In this document: positions 7,549-9,702 of the stretch, in pieces
Layout of the letters: each line of letters starts with the position of its first letter
How positions within the stretch are numbered: the first letter of the stretch is position 1
NCBI GenBank assembly: GCA_002385735.1
Contig: DGEB01000065.1
Location: forward strand, 23,273 to 32,974
Length of the DNA stretch: 9,702 bases
Direction: 5' to 3'
Source: Peptococcaceae bacterium UBA3937
Lineage (GTDB): Bacteria > Bacillota > Peptococcia > DRI-13 > DTU073
The notes under the pieces: generated by a model
Told to the model about the DNA's origin: nothing
What the model saw: only the letters and a program-made list of their open reading frames with translations
Database searches by the model: none
Made by a program: the position numbers and the translations under genes

Positions 7549-7917
7549 ATGTTGGTGAAAATATACCGGGGGGAAGAACTCATCGGCGGGCAGATTAGGC
7601 TTGCCGCTAATTTTTTTAGCCGTTTAAGAGGCTTGTTGTTCCGGCCGGAACTGAAGGAGGGGGAAGGGCTGTTACTTTTCCCCTGTCGTCAGGTCCATAC
7701 TTTCCTGATGGCTTTTTCCATTGATGTGCTTTTTCTGGACAAAAAAGGAGTCATTGTGGAACTGCTGCCGGAAATGGGGCCGGGAAGGGTTTCGCCCCTG
7801 GTGCGGGAGGCTTATCAGGTTTTGGAGCTGCCGGCCGGGCTGGTGCAAAAGAAAAAACTGCGGAAAGGGGAACAATTATTCATTACAAAAATGGCAACAG
7901 AAAGTATAAAGTACTAA
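7549..7917 (+). CDS. DUF192 family small protein
   Basis: A 122-residue protein of the DUF192 family. Conserved elements are LRGLLFR (about 27-33), a cysteine followed by a histidine-threonine pair (C46, H50, T51, in CRQVHTFLM), SIDVLFLDKKGVIVELLP, and the closing AYQVLELPAG segment. The family's biochemical function is unknown to me. Members are often exported or sit beside envelope genes, but this copy has no signal peptide. It lies 31 bases after tadC and is probably the last gene of the tad operon, so a role in pilus biogenesis is inference from position only. The start is ambiguous: ATG 7549 has AGGGAGG (7531-7537) 11 bases away, whereas GTG 7555 has GAAGGA (7540-7545) nine bases away, with only two residues of difference. 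Its 3' end holds the putative codY promoter. Confidence 0.82.
   Translation: MLVKIYRGEELIGGQIRLAANFFSRLRGLLFRPELKEGEGLLLFPCRQVHTFLMAFSIDVLFLDKKGVIVELLPEMGPGRVSPLVREAYQVLELPAGLVQKKKLRKGEQLFITKMATESIKY
7882..7910 (+). promoter_or_regulatory. candidate sigma-A promoter for codY
   Basis: ATTACA (7882-7887, four of six to TTGACA), a 17-base spacer and TATAAA (7905-7910, five of six to TATAAT) lie inside the last codons of the DUF192 gene, which are A/T-rich compared with the rest of that gene. Transcription would begin near 7917 and give codY a leader of about 60 bases that still includes the left arm of the inverted repeat at 7933-7998. Spacing is optimal, but this was read by eye. Confidence 0.45.
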
Positions 7918-7932
7918 ACGATGGAAATACTA

Positions 7933-7998
7933 CTAACAACAACTACTAAAAAAATTGCCAATAGGGGGAATTTAGTGTGGAAATGCAGTTGTTGTTAG
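7933..7998 (+). repeat. perfect 12-bp inverted repeat enclosing the codY start
   Basis: CTAACAACAACT (7933-7944) is the exact reverse complement of AGTTGTTGTTAG (7987-7998). The right arm covers the first codons of codY. The 42-base loop contains the codY Shine-Dalgarno (7963-7969) and both candidate start codons. In RNA the arms could pair and hold the start region in a loop. In DNA they could be a widely spaced operator. The arms are not similar to the known CodY box. Confidence 0.55.
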
Positions 7999-8720
7999 AG
8001 AAGACACGGGTGTTGCATCAGCTCTTACAGAAATCGGCCGGACAAACCCTGGATTACGACACGATTGCCCAAGAACTGTCCAGGATAACCGAGTCCAGCA
8101 TCTACCTCACCAACAAAAACGGGAAACTGTTAGGAAAGGAGGAAATAGTCACCGTCCGGGGCGGCTTCTTTTCCGAAGCAGAGATTACGGAAGGACAGTT
8201 TGGGGAAAAAAGCCTGCAATGGCTCTCCGGTTTTACCCATACGGAAGTAAATTTGCTATTAAAAGACTCGGACTATTACTGTGTTTTGGCCCCGGTTTTC
8301 GCCAGCGGCGAACGACTGGGAACGGTGGTGTACGCCCGGGAGAAAAAACCTTACACCCCGGCCGAAACCATTTTGGCCGAATATGGGGCCAGTGTGGCCG
8401 GAATGCAGATCCTGCGCAACGCCAACGAAAAAATGGAAAACGAAGTGCGGAAAAAAACCGTCGTCCAGTTGGCGCTGGAAGTGCTATCTTATTCGGAACT
8501 GGAAGCGGTCAAGTATATTTTCAATGAAATCGAAGGCAACGAAGGCTTTTTGGTAGCCAGTAAGCTGGCCGAGGAATACAAGTTGACCCGTTCCGTGATT
8601 GTCAACGCTTTGCGGAAACTGGAAAGCGCCGGGGTCATCGATGCCCGCTCCCTGGGGATGAAAGGGACCTACATCAAAGTGCTGAACGATTATTTGTATG
8701 AGCAATTGGCTCAGATCTAA
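7977..8720 (+). CDS. codY: CodY, global transcriptional regulator
   Basis: A 247-residue homologue of CodY, the pleiotropic regulator of Firmicutes. In B. subtilis it binds branched-chain amino acids and GTP and represses nutrient-limitation genes, including competence and motility genes. The N-terminal part (EKTRVLHQLLQ, GKLLG at 49-53) begins the GAF domain, which continues through GERLG (111-115) and ILAEYGASVAGMQIL (about 132-146). The C-terminal winged helix-turn-helix is almost identical to family norms: VASKLAEEYKLTRSVIV (193-209), NALRKLESAGVI (210-221) and SLGMKGTYIKVLN (225-237). The stretch between GKLLG and GERLG is about 12 residues shorter than in B. subtilis as I recall it, and lacks the known ligand-pocket residues. 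The GTG start at 7977 is seven bases after AGGGGGA (7963-7969); ATG 7983 is the alternative. It is normally found with codV-clpQY, so this position is different. Confidence 0.95.
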   Translation: MEMQLLLEKTRVLHQLLQKSAGQTLDYDTIAQELSRITESSIYLTNKNGKLLGKEEIVTVRGGFFSEAEITEGQFGEKSLQWLSGFTHTEVNLLLKDSDYYCVLAPVFASGERLGTVVYAREKKPYTPAETILAEYGASVAGMQILRNANEKMENEVRKKTVVQLALEVLSYSELEAVKYIFNEIEGNEGFLVASKLAEEYKLTRSVIVNALRKLESAGVIDARSLGMKGTYIKVLNDYLYEQLAQI

Positions 8721-8744
8721 ACAGGAAAGGACGAATAACGATAG

Positions 8745-8800
8745 CCGTCCCATCGGCAGGCCCGGCGCAAAGCAGGCCCCAGCTGATGGGGCGGTTTTTT
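8745..8800 (+). terminator. strong intrinsic terminator after codY
   Basis: CCGTCCCATCGGC (8745-8757) pairs with GCTGATGGGGCGG (8782-8794) in a 13-bp G/C-rich stem with two G-U pairs, followed at once by six T residues (8795-8800) and CATTTTT. The 24-base apex can form a small inner GGCC/GGCC stem (8759-8762 with 8775-8778). It lies 24 bases after the codY stop, so it most likely ends the tad-codY transcript. A competing short hairpin, GCCCC (8776-8780) with GGGGC (8788-8792), shares the same T-tract. Confidence 0.8.
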
Positions 8801-8891
8801 CATTTTTCAGCTAAATTGCGAAAAGGAGGGGAAAAGAAAACAAAGTCGAATATTATTCATAGAGAGCGAAATAAAGAGGGAGGTACGGGGG
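8801..8891. other. non-coding leader between the codY terminator and comF
   Basis: No gene can be supported. The stretch is rich in A and G. It has an unused Shine-Dalgarno-like AAAAGGAGGGG (8821-8831) with no start codon at a workable distance, a TATTAT (8851-8856) that could be a -10 element but has no acceptable -35, and the real comF ribosome binding site at 8877-8884 (AGGGAGGT). A promoter for comF is expected here because of the terminator, but I cannot place it firmly. Confidence 0.4.
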
Positions 8892-9650
8892 ATGGGCTGG
8901 AAGGAATGGCAAAGTTCTTTAGTGGGGCTTCTGTTCCCGGGGAAAAAGGTCTGCCCGATTTGTGGGCAGAAAAAGACGGAAGTTTACCATAAGGGAATTT
9001 GTCAGAACTGTGCCTCTCGTATTTTAAGCATTTCCAAAATGGAAATAGTGTGTCCCCGGTGCGGGTTTTTTACGGCAGGGGAAACTTGCCCTAATTGTCG
9101 GTATTGGAGTAATGCCCTGTTCCAGGTGGGGAGTGTGGTGCCTTATGAAGGCGTATTCCGCGAAATGATTCACGATCTCAAATTTAACCGGAAAAAAGAG
9201 AATGCCTATCCTTTAGGCTATTTGATGGCTTGCCGGGTGAAGGATTTGGGGATTGCCGACATTATAGAAGCGGTTGTCCCGGTGCCCCTCTATTTAGGGA
9301 GAGAGATTGAACGGGGGTATAACCAAAGTCTCTTGCTGGCGCAAGTGATCAGCGAGGAGTTAAAGAAGCCCCTTTGGCCGAATGCCCTAACGCGCAAACA
9401 TTTCTATCAAACCCAAACGGTTCTGGGGCGCAAAGACCGGTTAGAAAACTTAAAAGACGCCTTTGAGTTTGCCGGCAAGGAGAAAAAAGTGCGCTGCGTT
9501 TTATTGGTAGATGATATAATTACTACAGGAGCTACTTTGGTATCTTGCGCCAATGTTTTGGAAGAGCGGGGAATTAAACGGATTTACGGGATTACCTGGG
9601 CCGCAGGTTATAGTGTCAAAATGATGGAAAAACTGGAGAATATTATTTGA
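8892..9650 (+). CDS. comF: ComF/ComFC-family phosphoribosyltransferase-like protein
   Basis: A 252-residue ComF family protein (ComFC, also called GntX-like). The N-terminus has four CxxC pairs, C21/C24, C37/C40, C54/C57 and C66/C69, forming a zinc-ribbon-like region. The C-terminal half is a phosphoribosyltransferase fold with VPVPLY, the conserved RGYNQSLLLAQ segment, and the PRPP-binding loop VDDIITTGAT at 206-215. In B. subtilis ComFC is needed for transformation and works in the cytoplasm with the ComFA helicase; its enzymatic reaction is not established. No comFA-like gene lies directly upstream, where codY and a terminator stand instead. The ATG at 8892 has AGGGAGGT (8877-8884) seven bases away. 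It is followed after 31 bases by a flagellar-operon-like gene, the same order as in the B. subtilis comF-yvyF-flgM region. Confidence 0.9.
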   Translation: MGWKEWQSSLVGLLFPGKKVCPICGQKKTEVYHKGICQNCASRILSISKMEIVCPRCGFFTAGETCPNCRYWSNALFQVGSVVPYEGVFREMIHDLKFNRKKENAYPLGYLMACRVKDLGIADIIEAVVPVPLYLGREIERGYNQSLLLAQVISEELKKPLWPNALTRKHFYQTQTVLGRKDRLENLKDAFEFAGKEKKVRCVLLVDDIITTGATLVSCANVLEERGIKRIYGITWAAGYSVKMMEKLENII

Positions 9651-9681
9651 GATTTTCCCATAGGAAAGGAAGCGAAGACCG

Positions 9682-9702
9682 ATGAAACTCAGAAATTGTC
9701 CG
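9682..9702 (+). CDS. 5' fragment of a probable YvyF/TIGR03826-like flagellar-operon protein
   Basis: Only seven codons are inside the window (MKLRNCP). An ATG preceded by AGGAAAGGAAG (9662-9672) starts here, and the next codons would decide the identity. The M-x-L-x-N-C-P beginning and the position directly after comF match the cysteine-rich flagellar-operon protein YvyF, which precedes flgM in Bacillus and many Clostridia. The call rests mostly on gene order and is tentative. Confidence 0.45.

Noticed and set aside
8721..8794. Possible c-di-GMP (GEMM) riboswitch before comF
   Set aside because: The apex contains GGCGCAAAGC, which recalls GACGCAAAGC of that aptamer, but the GGCAAACC strand, the tetraloop helix and the GGCCUAA-type segment are absent. 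The whole element is better explained as a terminator.
8821..8831. Strong Shine-Dalgarno-like AAAAGGAGGGG in the comF leader
   Set aside because: No ATG, GTG or TTG start lies at a usable distance downstream, so it does not mark a gene.
8851..8856. Promoter for comF with TATTAT as -10
   Set aside because: No acceptable -35 lies 16-18 bases upstream, and no sigma-D-type TAAA/CCGATAT pair with correct spacing is visible.
8786..8992. 68-codon frame overlapping the codY terminator and the comF start
   Set aside because: It begins inside the terminator stem, has no ribosome binding site, runs through purine-rich non-coding leader and overlaps comF in another frame. Its composition is not protein-like.

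Overview
The window is almost filled by one co-directional (+ strand) gene cluster for a Tad/Flp-type pilus, followed by codY, a comF-family gene and the first codons of what looks like a flagellar-operon gene. CodY is confined to Firmicutes. The strong purine-rich Shine-Dalgarno sites, the roughly balanced base composition, the absence of a secretin (RcpA/CpaC) gene, and a comF gene next to a flagellar-type gene all point to a monoderm or Clostridia-like Firmicute. I cannot name the genus. Nothing in the window looks horizontally acquired, and no gene is convincingly encoded on the minus strand.

Layout. Bases 1-153 are non-coding: a terminator-like hairpin (44-85), then a weak promoter-like pair (88-115). 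Then come the A24 prepilin peptidase tadV/cpaA (154-681), the TadE pseudopilin (675-1085), a TadG-like protein with a four-cysteine ectodomain (1119-2135), CpaB/RcpC (2193-2900), TadZ/CpaE (receiver plus MinD-like ATPase, 2960-4174), the TadA/CpaF ATPase (4181-5539), TadB (5590-6570), TadC (6600-7517) and a small DUF192 protein (7549-7917). These genes overlap or are separated by no more than about 60 bases, so they probably form one operon. A good promoter candidate lies inside the 3' end of the DUF192 gene and would drive codY (7977-8720). A strong intrinsic terminator follows codY (8745-8800). A 91-base A/G-rich leader then precedes comF (8892-9650). At 9682 a gene starts with MKLRNCP, resembling the YvyF/TIGR03826 flagellar-operon protein, and runs off the window.

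How the genes fit together. TadV should process prepilins, including TadE. TadZ should position the machine at the membrane, TadA should power it, and TadB and TadC form the inner-membrane platform. CpaB, TadE and TadG act on the outer face. The major Flp pilin is not in the window and is probably upstream. CodY, a global nutritional regulator, lies between the pilus genes and a competence/flagellar block.

The main observations worth checking are these. A perfect 12-bp inverted repeat encloses the codY translation start. The CodY effector domain is shortened and lacks the branched-chain amino acid pocket seen in the B. subtilis protein, while its DNA-binding domain is nearly unchanged. TadZ has a complete phosphorylatable receiver and a MinD-like C-terminal tail. 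The tadZ start overlaps a three-codon mini-ORF. I did not find a clearly undescribed system.
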